Origin: Chinchilla lanigera
Taxonomy: Eukaryota > Chordata > Mammalia > Rodentia > Chinchillidae
Reading direction: 5' to 3'
DNA length: 64,000 nt
Assembly (NCBI RefSeq): GCF_000276665.1
Contig: NW_004955476.1
Coordinates: 8,563,347-8,627,346 of the forward strand
Shown: piece by piece, positions 1 to 13,245 of the stretch
Position numbering within the stretch: the stretch's first letter is position 1
Layout: every line of letters begins with the position of its first letter
Position numbers and translations under genes: made by a program
Notes under the pieces: generated by a model
What the model was told of the DNA's origin: nothing
Seen by the model: only the letters and a program-made list of their open reading frames with translations
Databases searched by the model: none

Positions 1-499
1 ATTACATGATGACTAAAAATAATAAAACACGTTGAAAAACCCAAATATTTAATAATGGTCTTGATTACCTAAAGTAGAATTTGTCTATATAAAAGGAAAT
101 AATGCAAGTAGTTATAAATCGTGTCATAGGATATGCATTCCCCAAATGACCTATTACTGGTGCCGATGGAGGTGAAAAAAGCCTCGCTCTTTGTAATGTA
201 AAAAGCACAAATATACATATAGCTCATCAACTGGGATGCAGAATATTTGCAGTATTACTGTTTCATATGGAGAAAAATTATGCAAAAAATCTTTCAAAGC
301 TCCTTTGCAAAATAATGAGCAAAAGGATAAGAAATACAGCTTGGAATATTTATTGATGAGGAAAATATCCCTTATAAATAACTACAATAGCCACAGAAAG
401 CAAGGGTGCTGTCATAACAATAGCTCATCAAACGGGGCCACGGCTCTGTGCGTCATGGGAACAATGTGGTTTAATTCACAGACAGTACTTATGAAATAA

Positions 500-660
500 G
501 TGTTATTATCATCACTTTATAAGTAAGGAAAGGAAAATTTAGAAAGACTATTACTTCTCCAGATGAGGAAACTGATGATCAAAATAGAGTTGCAAAGTTT
601 ATTTGCTGTCACATAACAGTAAGAGATTCAGACGCAGGTCTAGGTCTAATTCACAAACTC
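500..660 (-). mobile_element. MIR SINE fragment
   Basis: The plus strand reads CCAGATGAGGAAACTGA followed by a CACATAACAGTAAG-like stretch and AGATTCAGACGCAGGTCT, the reverse complement of the MIR core and tRNA-related part. Diverged, as expected for this mammal-wide family. Confidence 0.6.
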
Positions 661-2019
661 TCAGCTATTATGTAGATTTACAAGTGGTATAATTACATGT
701 ATACACACATGTGCACATACACATACATCAGTGAATGAAAACACAGACACCAGAGCAGTCTATGTGAATTTATGCATCTATCTGGCCTTGCCATTACCAG
801 ATGTTCAGCATAGTACATGTATTATTTTAATAATAAAAAGAACAGTGAACCTATGCAAATAACAAATCTTGCCCTCAAAAAGGAGACAGACACATGAAAT
901 TGAATAGCTACAACATAACTAGAATTAATCCTCCTATGTGTATTCCTTGGGCAAGTTCCCTAGACTTTTTTTAAGACCCAGCTAATAAATAGAAACGAGA
1001 ACATCTCTATGAGAATGAACATGAAGGCTATCAAATAGTTAAAGAAAAGTAAATCTCCGTTTCCCTCTGAGTTCCTGCAAGCGACTGGTGCCAATGCTTC
1101 AGAATTGGCATTCCTGGCAAGACAGGGGCATGCAGGTATGAAAGTGACCTTGAATGCCAGGCTATGGTGTTGGCACCAAACCTACAAAAATTTCTCTCAA
1201 ATTATTAATTCCAAGAGTCAGTTTGCTCTATTTTCTTCTTTCCTTTCCTTTTCTTCCTTATCTTTGCTTTCAACCCTCCGTTTTAAGAGAAGAGCCTAAG
1301 AGATTTTTTTAAGTTAACCTCTGGGTTCATATTAATTGAATTTTTCCTTCCCTGCTTGCTGTAATGCTTGCTAGAAATATTCTGTGCTCAGAACTTATTA
1401 GTAGGGAAAATAGTACATTCTGCAGCCTTCCTGCAGAATTCAGAGCAGGCTGGCACCTGCTTTGTTTGATTAATAAGCAGGTAAAGGTTTTATCCAAGCA
1501 CATGTCTCCCTTCCCTTCTCCTCAGCCACCTTGAGGAACCACTGGAGCCAGATGGGCATGGTCCACGCTCCTGGGAAAGGCTTGCTCCCTCTCTGGACCT
1601 CCACTTGGTGTGGCCCTTGTTGGGCAGATGGAGTCTGGAAGGCATGACTGACAAACATTTAAAAATAGAAGGGGATTGTTCCTCCAAGCCAAGCCATTAC
1701 TCAGCATCACAGATAGGCCTGCACGGACCCACAGAGGGGCTGCAGCTTATGAATTTAACACGTTGAAGAAATGGAAAATTATTAAGAAATCATCAAGTGT
1801 CAGTGTGGCAGCCACCCTTCGCAAGTAAAGCTTCCACACGCTGGGAAGTAAGGCTGAGGGTCACCTTGCCTTCCTCACGCAGTGTAGCTTCACAGTTTTC
1901 TGAGGGAAATGGCTGCACCACAGAGCCAATTCCAAACTAACTAAGCTACACTTCCTCAGAACCCAACTGCTCTCCTCCCTGCACCTGACTTGAATGAGCA
2001 TCGTCACCCTGGGTGCGAC

Positions 2020-2215
2020 TGTGCTTCTAACCCTGCATGTGCCACGTGCTGCACTGAGCACTTGTCTACGAGGCCTTCTTAGATCCCCGCAGTGAGCACA
2101 CTGATCAGCTTCCAAATGATAGCTGCAAAAACTAAGGATCAGAAATGTGAAACTGCCAAAGATAACAGAGTCTGTTAGAGAAAGAAGCAAAATTTACATC
2201 CAGGGCTGGCAACTC
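2020..2215 (-). mobile_element. MIR SINE, diverged
   Basis: The order of landmarks fits reverse-complement MIR: GTGCTGCACTGAGCAC, AGATCCCCGCAGTGAGCA, AACTAAGGATCAGAAATGTG, then CTGCCAAAGATAACAGAG and CCAGGGCTGGCAACTCCAAGG. Confidence 0.5.
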
Positions 2216-3159
2216 CAAGGTCTATGCTTGTTCTACAGAATCAGGCTCATCTTCAGCTCACTGGAATCCATCTGGCTCCATCCAGGGCACCTCACAGCCT
2301 CATGACTATTCCAACCCTATCTTACCACCTTTTCTATCTCCAAGACATGGCCATAGGACACAAGGAGTAGAGACGGGAGAAGACCTTTCTTCTCCAGATG
2401 AGCAGCAGCTTCAAGTTTTGAAGAATAAACTATGGTCACCACATAATACTAAGTAAGAGAAAAAGTATGGGTGGATCCATTTGACATAGAAGAAGAAATG
2501 TAACAAGAAAAAAGAATAAAAGCAAGAAGAGATTTTGATGAGGACTGAGTTAACTATAATCTGACCATATATATCCTCTTGCACAACAGACATTATTGGA
2601 GCACACACTATTAGAGGTTTAAGAAGACATGGGGCACACACACCAGGGTCAGATTTAAGTCAAATAGAAAACTCTCCTTCATGGCTTATTTTTTATTGCC
2701 TATTTTTTCAGGTTCTATATCTGTGAAGCAAGATTTAGGTCCATTTATCACAGTAGGTTAAGGAAATGAGAAAAATCACCACAAAAAGGAAAGCAGTAAT
2801 GGAAAATTTTATGGACTCAAAAAATTTTGCCATGTCAAAATTTTAAAAAAGTTACAAGATGGTAGCTTGCGTGATTTCTCCTTTAGGCTTATCTCTATCA
2901 TCCTTGACCAAAGAGCGTGACATTGCACATTATGATGTTCCTGGCATAGTTGACTATCTGGGGAACATATCTGCCATTTATTACAGTCCAGGAGCACTAC
3001 TATTCACGGCTACCAGCCATTGAGTGTTTAATGCATATTGTTCAAGATGGTAAAGGTTTGACATCATTATATAACTTACTCTTCCAGCAATCTTTTGTGC
3101 AGAAATTATCACTGCGCTCACTTCTTTTGATCACCTCTCCCACTGCTGGGAGAATATAC

Positions 3160-3490
3160 TGAAGGGCAGCAATTTAAAGGAGCAAAGGTTAATCCGGCTC
3201 ACAGTTTCAGAGGTTTCAGTCCATGGTCAGCTGGCTCCAAGAGAAAAAACATGGCAGAAGGGAATGCTGGAGCAACACCACTCACTTTCTGGTGGCCTGG
3301 AAGCAGAGTAGGGGAACAGCACCGGAGGAAAAAGGGCCAGGGACTGGATGTTGTCCTATAAGTCACACCTCTCGGATGCACCCAGGCACGTTCAGGAGCG
3401 TACTTGACGAATGCCCTGGGTATCTCAAAGTAAGCAAGTTGACAAGCAGGATTAAACATCACCTCAGTACACTGATGAAGTGAACTTCAG
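3160..3490 (-). mobile_element. MaLR-like LTR fragment (copy A)
   Basis: It shares GGCTCACAGTTTCAG, AGGTTTCAGTCCATGGTCAG and CATGGCAGA with the better-preserved copy at 22130-22509, in the same orientation. The outer ends are not defined. Family assignment (ERVL-MaLR type LTR, reverse orientation) is from memory. The two overlapping open frames of 86-87 codons here are by-products of this repeat. Confidence 0.5.
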
Positions 3491-4259
3491 ACACTCCAAG
3501 TAGTATATTCACGGTCCAGCACAAGGAACTGAACCCAGTTCTGCCCTGCTATAACCCATATTCCTAACAATCATTCAGTGGGTCGCTTTCTGACTTTAAT
3601 ATTCTAACATCTGCTAACTAGATGTCAACAGAATACATAATTATGCTGAAATAAATATCTATTCCATGTCATTTAGGAAAAGAATTTACAATAACTAAAA
3701 GTGTAACAAAATTTATAAAGCAAACAAAAATATATTTTAATTTTTAAAACCTCTGGCGGCCTTTTTAAAAACTCTACAAAGCTTTTGCAAGGATCATAAA
3801 GTAATAGGGGTGAAGAAAAACTCTTCCTAGAAGAGAATGACCCAGTTTTGAAAAGATAAAGCTATTTCCAAATTGATGGATAGGTTTGATGCATTTCTAA
3901 TCAAAAGTCCAATAAGCATATTTAGAGAGAAGATAAAAGAAAGGCCCAGAAGTTCACCTGGTTGAAAAAACTAATTAAAATGAATTTAAAATTTTGCCTC
4001 AAAGAATTAGACGAAAATATACTCCTCCACTAATTACTTGACATTAGTATTTACTTAGACTCTCAGTGCCTCTGCTTTCCTTCCTGTGCATGTGGGTTAT
4101 AACAGCACCCACTACTATGAATTACTATATACAGTAATAAACTTTACTGTGATCTTAATAAGCAGATTTTCTCTGTGGCTTATGTACAACAATGCTTCTA
4201 GACTGACTACTGCAGACTAAGGGCTCAGTGAAGGCTAGGGGTGATTGCTGCCATTATTT

Positions 4260-4640
4260 TGACAGCTTAGCTATGCACTGATTTGCCCAAGGAATACATT
4301 AGCTGAACATGTAGCATACGCTAGCTGATTCTTGATGCTGGGTAAACGAATAGTGAGAAAGAGCCACATTTCACAGAGAGGCTAGGCTGTAAGGCTGGAG
4401 GAGGCTCAAGGAGGCCTCTTTGAAGGCATGGGGAGCAGTGAAGATCAGCCTCAAGAAGACCTGGGAGAAGGGTCCCAAGCAGGAGAAACAAACATCAGGA
4501 CCCTGAGGGGACAAACAGAACCACCTGAGAACAACAGTTCAGAAGAAAATGCAGAAGATGCAGGGGGCTGGCAACATAGACAAGAACCAGGTGATGGAAG
4601 CTCCAGAAAGACTGACAGGAGTTCTTGGATGGGGAGATCA
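4260..4640 (-). mobile_element. L2 LINE 3' region fragment
   Basis: TTGATGCTGGGTAAACGAAT, GAGAAAGAGCCACATTTCA, GGAGGCTCAAGGAGGCCTCT and later GAAGATGCAGGGGGCTGG follow the order of reverse-complement L2 3' sequence. Diverged; boundaries approximate. Confidence 0.4.
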
Positions 4641-7379
4641 AAGCCAACCCTTACTTTGCACCACACAGTGAGATTAGTTTCAGGAAGAGAAAGGGTTAAA
4701 TAGAAAATATGAAAACCTCTGTAAGAAAATGTAATGATTCCTCATCTGGTCCTAGAATAATGAAAACCTTCACAAGCCTAACATTACGGCAGAAATCATA
4801 AAGGCATAGATAGATACACGTGAGTATATGACACCTTAAAATTCCCCTGCATTGAAAAACACCATAAATAAGTGAACTTTTAATAAGAATGCTTAAAAAC
4901 ATACAGCAAAGCTCTGCAAAGCACGTGTAATTTATTTAACAGAGTGTTAAAATTGTTAATAATTTTTGAGATGGAAAATAAAAATATGCAACTTCAAACA
5001 AAATGCACAAATGCAAAACAGAAAAATATCTACTAATATGTAAGCAGAAAAATCACAAGAGGGGAACTATTGATGGCCACCATAAACAAGGGAACACTGC
5101 TGCTAGTAATTAAAGAAAGGCAGAAGTGAACAAGCAAATATAACTTCCAGGTGATTAAATTCGTAAATTCAATAAAAAATTCTAAATTCAGTGTTGATGA
5201 ATGTCAATTATGTCGCCCCGTGGGCTCTGCACTCCCATCACGGGTTCTAGAAACCAGAAATGAGTGTGAACTGGAACACAGGGTGTAGATGCAAATTAGC
5301 AGAACCTCTCTGGAGGTCGGAAACACTAAAAATCTGTACGTTTTAACCCACTAACCGCTCTCCTGGAAATCTAGATTTATAAGTGATTGAAAACATCAGC
5401 AAATACTTGTTCACAAAGAAACTGATTCTGTTTGCTATTAAGCAAACAAAGCAAAGCATAAACTGTATGCTGAACGAATATAGCTATGTACTATGAAGGA
5501 AGAAAAGAAAAAGAAATTTCACCCATTGCCTTGGAGTGCTGACGAGGGCTGCAGGTTTTTCTCTCTTTAGACTGTGTTAACATTTCACCATTTTGAAAAT
5601 GAGTATGTGTCTTAGATTTAGCATACACGAAATTGCTACTTAATAAAACAGTGTGTATATACTAGAATCTATTCCACTCTAAAATTTTCCAGCCCTTTCT
5701 TTGCTATCATCATCCCCTGTTTTATAACTTGTTTGATCTCTCTTATTCTTTACCAGACAGCCGCTATCAAACAAATATAAATCAACAGAGAAACCTTTTC
5801 TGCGCCATGCCAGCAACACTGCATAAGCATATAACTAGATATACATATTTCTATGCCCTACAAATAATTTTATAAGGCTGGCAGAATATATAGGCTAAAA
5901 TAATTGGAGTGGTATATTGTGAAGATATCTGTGTCTCTCTGTCTACAGAGACATAGATGCAGTAACCATTATTTCCCACTCAAACCATGAATATGCAGCC
6001 TCCTCATAAGAGTAGCCAGTGAACAAGTGCTCAGTAAAGAATCTTGAAGCCCAAACAGTAGGGTGATGAATGTTCAAGGCACTGGTGTTCCTATCACTGA
6101 CCTTACCTCACATGAAAATGCTTGCTTACCTCACATTGAAAGATCTAACGAGATGCACACAGTTTGTTTTCCTTGGAGCAGAGCTAAAATCATGCACATC
6201 CTCCCCAAGATGCTAAGCTCACCTCGGTTCACCCGAGAGAGCTTCCTTTACTCCATGAAACATGAAAATGTGCACAGGTGGGGGCAAGAGAATGAGCCTA
6301 GAGGATTCCTGGGTGCCAAGGAGGGCTGGAGGTCCCGAGGCTGCTGAGCTGGTCTTTCAGGTCATGCAGTGAAGAAGGGATAGTTTACAGCCAACAAAAC
6401 CTGTTCTCACTGAGTCTATTAATTCCCCTGTGATCTGAACAGATCAAGTGCAATTCAGGATTATCTCAACAAACCACTCTGGCAGGTAAACATTTTCTGT
6501 AGACAGAGGCTCTTTCTGGTTATTGAAAAATAAATTGTGTGAACTATACTAAGGTGATACTGGTAAAAATCAAACAATAAAGCAATATTGTTCTTGTGTA
6601 TCCAGCTGCCCAGCTGTTGATGGAGACCTGGACAATCTGAAGAGCCTAAATGTGCTATTTAAAAACCTTTTTTCATATTTTCCTGCAGCAGACAATGACT
6701 TTGCAGTGCTGTTTTTAGCAGCAATAGTTTTTTTCCTCCCATTGAACACACATGACACCTCACTGCACCAGCCTGAACCTGGAAGCATTGCTGACCGCCG
6801 TGTGCCAGGGCCTGGCCGTGCCACACTCCCCTTCCTCATCTCTTCAGGTGATTTTCTGCAGCCTGCGAATGCACACAGGACACTCGGGACCCCTACTTTT
6901 GAGGAATTGGAATAGCCAACCCCCCGAATTGATGGATAATGGCTGTTTGTCCTGAAACTTTATGTGAAACCAGCAGCCACTCATAGTTTTCCCCTGACAG
7001 TATTTCTCCTTGGTTGGCAGCATGGACTACTAATCTGGACAATTAATTAAGGTGCCCGGCCCTAGCTAATCCAATGGGAGCACTTCTGCCCCATGCTGGG
7101 GACACTTGGTCTTGGTCCCTCGCTCCAGAGAGTGAATTTTGATCGGAGAATCTGAACAGCAAGGTGGGGCTGGCTCTTCTGAGCCCAGTGAAGCCCTCCC
7201 AAGAACACAGCCCGCTGGGTTAGCACTTAGCGATAGTTGTGCTTTCTGCACATGGTAGCCAAGCTTCGTTCTCTGATTTAGAGAATTACCAAAGGATCTT
7301 CAAATAAATTCCCTTTTAATCTAAGTTAGCCAGAGTCTGGCTGATGCTTATACCCAAAAAAACCCCAAATGACACAAAC

Positions 7380-7445
7380 TTTTTTTTGTACAGTAATCGA
7401 CCTCGGCAGGCGCTTTTGCCACTGAGCTGTATCCCATCCTGATGC
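7380..7445 (-). mobile_element. Truncated, diverged ID SINE
   Basis: A T-run is followed by CGGCAGGCGCTTTTGCC and ACTGAGCTGTATCCCATCC, matching part of the ID body seen intact at 32487-32588. The middle is partly deleted. Flanks GACACAAACTTTTT and GATGCAAACTTTTA look like an eroded target-site duplication. Confidence 0.65.
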
Positions 7446-7579
7446 AAACTTTTATACAGCATTTTAGGATTCGTTACTTAGTTGGACACCTAGAAAATCC
7501 TTTAGAAATTGTGTAGGGAAGTACAGTCGACCCTATTTTAAAGAAAAGGAAATAGAGGATTGTATGATTTAATAGTCTA

Positions 7580-7772
7580 GTGGTACCTCGCTTCACAAAT
7601 TCTTTGTGAGCAATTTGCTTCCTGAACAGAAAGCATTTGGCGAAATCTTGTTTTTGTTTCAGAACTTTGCATCTGGTGACAAACAGTATCACCACAATCT
7701 CTTGGAACACCAACATGGCTATCTTTTCCAGAATCATAGAACAAACTAAGTTCCTAAACCAAGATACCACTG
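7580..7772. mobile_element. Small DNA-transposon remnant (MITE) with terminal inverted repeats
   Basis: The left end GTGGTACCTCGCTTCA matches the reverse complement of the right end, GTGGTATCTTGGTTTA, at 12 of 16 positions. A TA dinucleotide flanks each side (7578-7579 and 7773-7774), the signature of a mariner/Tc1-type target site. About 193 bp with no coding capacity. Confidence 0.55.
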
Positions 7773-8522
7773 TATTGCTCAAAGTCACACATTCAGTACC
7801 CAGTATGATGGTGTGATTCAAATCCAGTCTTCAGAGCTTAGCACATAATTGTGGCTCTGTCATGTTGACTCTTGGGATGGTATCTACATTCTAGACCAAA
7901 CCCTCACAGGGAAATATTTTTGACCAGTTCCCTCAGAGCCTTCAGAAATTGCTGGGACTTAAGTCAAAAATGTCAACTTCCATGGGATAAAAGCTGATAG
8001 AGGGTTCACATACTTTCCTATTCAAGGGCGTTTATTTTCAATAGGAAGTCAAACAATTATATACTCCTTTCATCCACAAAAGTACCCCTTGAAATTAATG
8101 TGCTGTAAGAAGACATTACAATTAGTGTGAAAATATATATTCTGTATTTTTGTATTTTCAAATACACTGATCCAAATATTTTGTCAGGTATTCTTCAGAG
8201 AATATGAAACATTATCGTCTGATTTCTGTCTGATAGTTATGTTTGCATATGATACAAAAAATTACAAATACAGAGGAAAAAAATTACAAATACATAGGAA
8301 AATTAATATGCCACTTGGGATATAGAAAACAACTAGAAACACTGAGATAATTAAATTTCCAACCTTCAGGAAGAAACTAAATAACCCAGAGCTTAAATTC
8401 TCTTGCATCTAGAATCAACAAGGGATGAATTATTATTGCTTTATTGTATTTATTGTGCCTACTTGTAAAACACAGTTAACTGAATTACAGAAATAATCCA
8501 AGTACTCTTACCTTTCCATCCC

Positions 8523-8523
<1 letters not shown>

Positions 8524-8568
<45 letters not shown>
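8524..8568. repeat. (CA)n microsatellite, about 22 units
   Basis: Uninterrupted AC dinucleotide run. Confidence 0.99.
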
Positions 8569-8569
<1 letters not shown>

Positions 8570-10201
8570 CTAGACTTCAAATGGATATCATTGTGAAAAA
8601 AGCACTTTTAAAGGTTTATTTCTATTTTCAACAATCTGTCTCGAATCACTACCCCTGGCCAATGAGAAAAGTAACTCATCTCCCTACTTCCTCCTCTACC
8701 TTTGACCACATCAGAGATGACAGAAAGTCAAGTGTGTCAGCAAGCCAGTTGTGAGTCCACACGCCACCATGACCCCAAAGTAACTCTGATCAGACTGTTG
8801 CATCTTTTCAAGTCCTGTTCAATCCTATTTAAAGCAAAGAAAGATATTACCTACTTTTTCAATGTCTGAACATTTTCACGTGACTACCAATGCAGTTAAA
8901 GGATAAGGATGTAGAAATATCATCAGATAGAAAGTAGCCTGGCACTCAGATGGAGCTGGAGGACATTTTCCTTATCCTTAGTGAATAACTCAAAAGTCTA
9001 GCTCTGGTCTGCTGTTTTACTAAGGAAAATTAGTCTCTTAGGGATAGCTCCTGTTAGATGTCCCGAGACTTCTATGTAAAAGGAGAACTTTGTTACTATG
9101 TTATAGAAATATTTTTTTTAAAAGACCCTGAACTTATTTTAATCTCTCTATATGCTTGAGGGGTGCATCTATATGAATTTAATATGAGCCTGTATTGCAA
9201 TAAAGGCATATTTACATTAGTATAATTTATATTAGTATAATTAGTGTAATTTCCATATTTACATTAGTATAATTTGCAATATATTCTCAACTACTCTTGG
9301 GAGCAATAAATCCATTTCTTCTAAACATATTCTGCTCCAAAATTTTAGAAATTTCTAAGAGTGCTCATATCCAAGAGCCATTGCTTGTCTGCAATGGCTA
9401 TTCCCAGTTTGAAAAGGATACAGCCCTTAAGATCTAACCTGACACCCACCGAAAATGATGTTGATGTGTGCTGGTCCCCAGTAGACCCACTTCCTAGCTT
9501 CTGTTAATATCACTGTCACCAAGCGGCCAGCAATGAAGTTGGCCTTCCACGCCCTAGTCTTCTGTGGCTGTAGACAGTCTCCATTAGTCTTGGAAGGTTT
9601 CTATGGATTCTCCAGCAAAGACGGTTCTAGGATGTATGGAGAAGAAGTAATGTCGTTAGTGTTCAGCTGCACTCAGTATTCCGTTAAGAAGCTGCCAAAC
9701 ACCTAAGGGTTCTGAAATTTCAATTGGGAAGACCTTTAAATCCAACCATCTATGGAGTTTTCCCCCAGGGCATACCCAGGGTGTCTGCCCTTGTGTCTCA
9801 AATGTCCCATGGTCAATATTCCTAGGCATGGAATCAGGACGACCCCTCCTGCCAAGGTCAGCCCACAAGGAGTGAAAGGGTCCCTGGCCAGGACTTTTTA
9901 GGCCTCCAGGATGAGCTGCACCCCATTGCTGTTTCCTGAGACTTTCCCTTTACTGCAGCCACCCCGATCCATCAGGCATATTTCAATGTATCTTTGAAGC
10001 TTAGAAAACAAAGAGCCAGTCTTGCCTGTTTTCTCTCTAGCAGCTCTTTTTCTTCATGTAAATTTGTGGATCCAAATAAAGTCAAGCGAAGCCCTCTAAT
10101 TTTTTCCCCATGGCACCCAGACCTCAAGAGTTAGTGGATATGTAGCAAAACAAACAATCCTATGAAAAAAGTTTGAGTGCTAGACTTAGTTAAAATGCCC
10201 A

Positions 10202-10203
<2 letters not shown>

Positions 10204-10243
<40 letters not shown>
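10204..10243. repeat. (CA)n microsatellite, about 20 units
   Basis: Uninterrupted AC dinucleotide run; it generates the His/Thr repeat and Val/Cys repeat of two chance open frames. Confidence 0.99.
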
Positions 10244-10245
<2 letters not shown>

Positions 10246-10449
10246 GCCGTCATCCACAGAAGGAGATGTGCAAAAAACTGCAGAGCTAATGACAGTGCCC
10301 CCAATGGAAAGGTGGGAGGAAAAAGGGGTGAACACTTCCAGAGAGCAAATGAGCGGGGAGGCTACGTAATGAGCTATTTGATGGTGTCTGGAAATACAAT
10401 GAGCAACATGAAAAATCATTTAATATCTGGCTGGGGAGGAACCTGAATT

Positions 10450-10570
10450 CATTTCATCCAATGCTCTCATTTCACGGCTGAGAAGACTAGAGGTCCAGAC
10501 GACTTCCCTAAGGCCACAGGCTGCTTCAGACGGCAGGTTTCGTCAGACACTTGACCACCCGTCCCTTCAC
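10450..10570 (-). mobile_element. MIR SINE fragment
   Basis: CTCATTTCACGGCTGAGAAG, AGGTCCAGACGACTTCCCTA and AGGCCACAGGCTGC correspond to reverse-complement MIR (TTTTACAGATGAGGAAACTG core, then the clear-the-assay AAGGTCACACAG motif). Confidence 0.55.
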
Positions 10571-10764
10571 AGTCAATAACTCTCTTGAAAGCCCGTTGTG
10601 CTTTTCTCTAATAGATGAGAAAGGGGAGGGGGAGGGGAAGATCATGTTCATCAAGTGCGTGTGAGCGTCAGGGTCTAATTCTTTGAGTTAGAGTGCAAAG
10701 AAAAGGCCTCCCTGGATGGCAGCCTGCCTGCTTTCACCGGACAGCATGAAGCCACACTTGCAAC

Positions 10765-10990
10765 CTTCAGTAGTAGTGATCGTAATGACTCTAATAGTTG
10801 TTTTCACGCATTAAATGTTTCCCAGCCACTGGCACCATGCCAAATATCTTATGATTTTTTTCTCACTCTTGTCAGTCCTCATAGTAAACACACTCAGAAA
10901 TGAGTTCAGGGAGCTTAAGTGTTTTATCCAAGGTCATTTGGTTACTAAGTGGTAGAAGAGGTTTCAAGATTGAATCCCACGCCATTGATG
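10765..10990 (-). mobile_element. MIR SINE, nearly full length
   Basis: In order: GCCACTGGCACCATGCCAAA, GTCAGTCCTCATAGTAAACA, CAGAAATGAGTTCAGGGAGC, CCAAGGTCATTTGGTTACTA, AGTGGTAGAAGAGG and TTGAATCCCACGCC. This is the full reverse-complement MIR landmark series. Confidence 0.75.
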
Positions 10991-11089
10991 GTCCTCTGGA
11001 GAAAGAAGCAGGTTAAAGCCAGGTGTTCAGAGTAATTAACTGTTAAATAACATTGTTTGTACCTTTAGACCGCCTGAGACTTGTTACAC

Positions 11090-11430
11090 CCTATCACTGG
11101 TCTCCATATCTCCTTCCTACGCTTTCCTTCCACAGGGGTCGACTGCACACTGCGCACATTCACCTTCCTGAGGACTAATTTCTCTGCATCACACCTTCAC
11201 CCAAAAACCTTTGGTAACTTCCCACATGTTAGTTGGTCTTCATAGCATTGCTGTTATTACTAGGAGCTTTGCTGTTTAACAAAATGCTCGGTCTTATACA
11301 AGACTTCTATAATATGCCTTCCACAATGCCCCATCCTTATCTACCTACATTCCACCAGACTGAGTCCCAGTGCCACTTCCTCGAGAAATCCTGCTTCATA
11401 ACCCCGCATGTGTTTCTTCTTCCCTAAAAA
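11090..11430 (+). mobile_element. L2 LINE 3' region fragment
   Basis: CACCCAAAAACCTTTGGTAA, CTTCCCACATG, and then TCCACCAGACTGAGTCCCAG and CCACTTCCTCGAGAAATCCT fit the L2 3' end landmarks. Diverged. Confidence 0.45.
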
Positions 11431-11560
11431 TGTGGCAAAAGAGAATTCCAACTAAATAAAAGCAAGATATACTACACAGTTCCAAATTCATTACTATGTG
11501 TGTAACCACTATGTGTATCTAAAATGCAGCAATAAAACTACCTTTAATAAGTGAAATAAA

Positions 11561-11720
11561 CCAGACATGGTGGTGCACGCCTGTAATCCCAGCACTCAGG
11601 GGACTGAAGTGGGAGGATCGTTGCAAGTTTGAGACCAGCCTGGGCTACCAAGTGAGCTCAATGCCACCTGAACTCCACAGCGAGACCCTGTCTCAAAAAG
11701 ACAAGAAAAAAAAAAAAAAA
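11561..11720 (+). mobile_element. B1-like (7SL-derived) SINE
   Basis: It opens CCAGACATGGTGGTGCACGC, with CTGTAATCCCAGCACTCAGG, GAGACCAGCCTGGGCTACCA and CGAGACCCTGTCTCAAAAAG, ending in a 15-A tail. This is the B1/Alu-type 7SL-derived monomer. Flanks GTGAAATAAA (11551-11560) and GTGAGATCAA (11721-11730) form an imperfect 10-bp target-site duplication (8 of 10). Confidence 0.92.
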
Positions 11721-12629
11721 GTGAGATCAACTGGATTGTTGCACTGAAAATTACAAGAGGATGGAAGTGCCCACTGGGTAGACTCCCACCCTGCCAGGGA
11801 GCCACAGATATGCATAAAGCATGCAAACCGCATCTTTCTCAAACCCAGCCAGATTGTCAGGGTCTCAGGAGCACCTGTAGAAGATAAGCGGATTGGGATG
11901 CTGCCTCTAACCCAGTGCTGTTGTGATTACTGCACGGACACAGGGCTCGAGTGAAATTTCCGTGTGTCACTCTTCTACCGACTTCTGCAGGAAAGGAGGT
12001 GGAAGATGTTGACTGCAAGGGTTGGAAAAACAAGCAAAGAAGTAGAATGCTCCAAACGCATTGCTGGACTTGGGCAAATCATAAAGTTTAACAGCCTCTC
12101 CGGACCGAGTTCTCAGAGGCCAGCACACAGAAAGGCAATTGTTGTCCAAAGTCTGTAAGAACTAGGGAGGGGAGGCCACCATAAAACCACCGCAGGCAGT
12201 TTTCGATCTGCCCACATAGTATTTATTGGCCTTCCCGGCCTCCTATCTTCACCATGTAAACATTCTATAAAGGAGAATCTGATCCTGGAGAATTAACTGG
12301 ACTTTTTGCCATACTCAGACTGTAAATCAAGCAACTGATGGCCTACAGCTAACAAAGCTGTCCAAATGTCCAGACGCGGCTGAGGCTGTGAAGCAAAGAA
12401 CACTGGTTTCTGTACATAAAATAACAGCCGAACAAAAGAACAGATTTTTAGGACCACAAGGAGCTCTCTAATGATCTAAGGCCTGTGTTTTCAAGCTGGT
12501 TTAGTCATGAAGTCCTTGCTTCATAAAAATTGTTCAGACCTTGAGCATAACAACAAAGCTACTCCTAAAGAAAACTATGGAACACAATGGAAGCAGAGTC
12601 TCTGAGCCTTTGGAAGGCAGTCCTTTCGA

Positions 12630-12770
12630 TACATTCTGTCACTTCACACGTGCAAAGTTCTGTGAGAGGAAAATCACTTTACTTCCATTGTATGGATGGA
12701 GATATTAAAACACAATTTATTTGTCTTTTTTTGCCTAGATTATACAGCTAGAACATCAATCAGACTCCCT
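12630..12770 (-). mobile_element. MIR SINE fragment
   Basis: CCATTGTATGGATGGAGATA followed by TTGCCTAGATTATACAGCTA and ATCAATCAGACTCCC is reminiscent of reverse-complement MIR. Short and diverged. Confidence 0.4.
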
Positions 12771-12784
12771 TTAGAAAACAGATG

Positions 12785-13245
12785 GCACTCTCAAATTTGG
12801 ACAATTCAAAGAGTAATTAATCAAGGAGGCTATTTACAAAAGCATGGGCATGGTTTCCAAAACCATGAGAGGATCGTACAGTACCCTGCAGTTGATTCTT
12901 TAGGAATGAAAAGTAGAGAAGAGGAATCAGGTACGTGGACTAGCAGTGAGAGAAACCGGCAGGAAAGATCACTGTAGAGGAGGGCCAGTCTGTGGGTGCA
13001 AGACGCAGCCAGGGCCACCAGACCTCGCAAAGAGGGAACTAGGGCGATACCTGTGTGAGTCTCCCTCTCCTTTTCTCTGATCCGGTACGGTTTCCACAGG
13101 CTGAAACAAGTGGAAATCAGGCAAGAGGGCCCCTCAGTGTATTCTGCAGAGATCAGCCTCGTGGAGCACAGATTGGTGTGATAGAGAGTAGACAGAGAGT
13201 CTGAAGGGGCAAATTGAGGCCATCTGCTAGATTTAGCTCTGGCTT
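12785..13245 (+). repeat. Ancient dispersed repeat, family not named
   Basis: I recognise the run of landmarks (AATCAAGGAGGCTATTTACA, AGCATGGGCATGGTTTCC, GTACAGTACCCTGCAG, GAGATCAGCCTCGTGGAGCA, GTCTGAAGGGGCAAATTGAG) as a mammal-wide interspersed repeat whose name I cannot recall with certainty. A 143-codon minus-strand open frame here (12830-13261) is best explained by this repeat. Confidence 0.4.

Larger units (their letters stand above)
1..7379. other. Gene-free AT-rich intergenic DNA with old repeats
   Basis: No open frame here exceeds about 110 codons and none has a recognisable domain or exon-like boundary. Contents I can name are the two MIR copies, one L2 fragment and one MaLR-like LTR listed separately; between them, notably 5000-7000, I see only unique AT-rich sequence. 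Confidence 0.6.

Noticed and set aside
8524..8568. CRISPR-like repeat or other array from the CA runs
   Set aside because: Simple dinucleotide microsatellite in mammalian DNA; no spacers.
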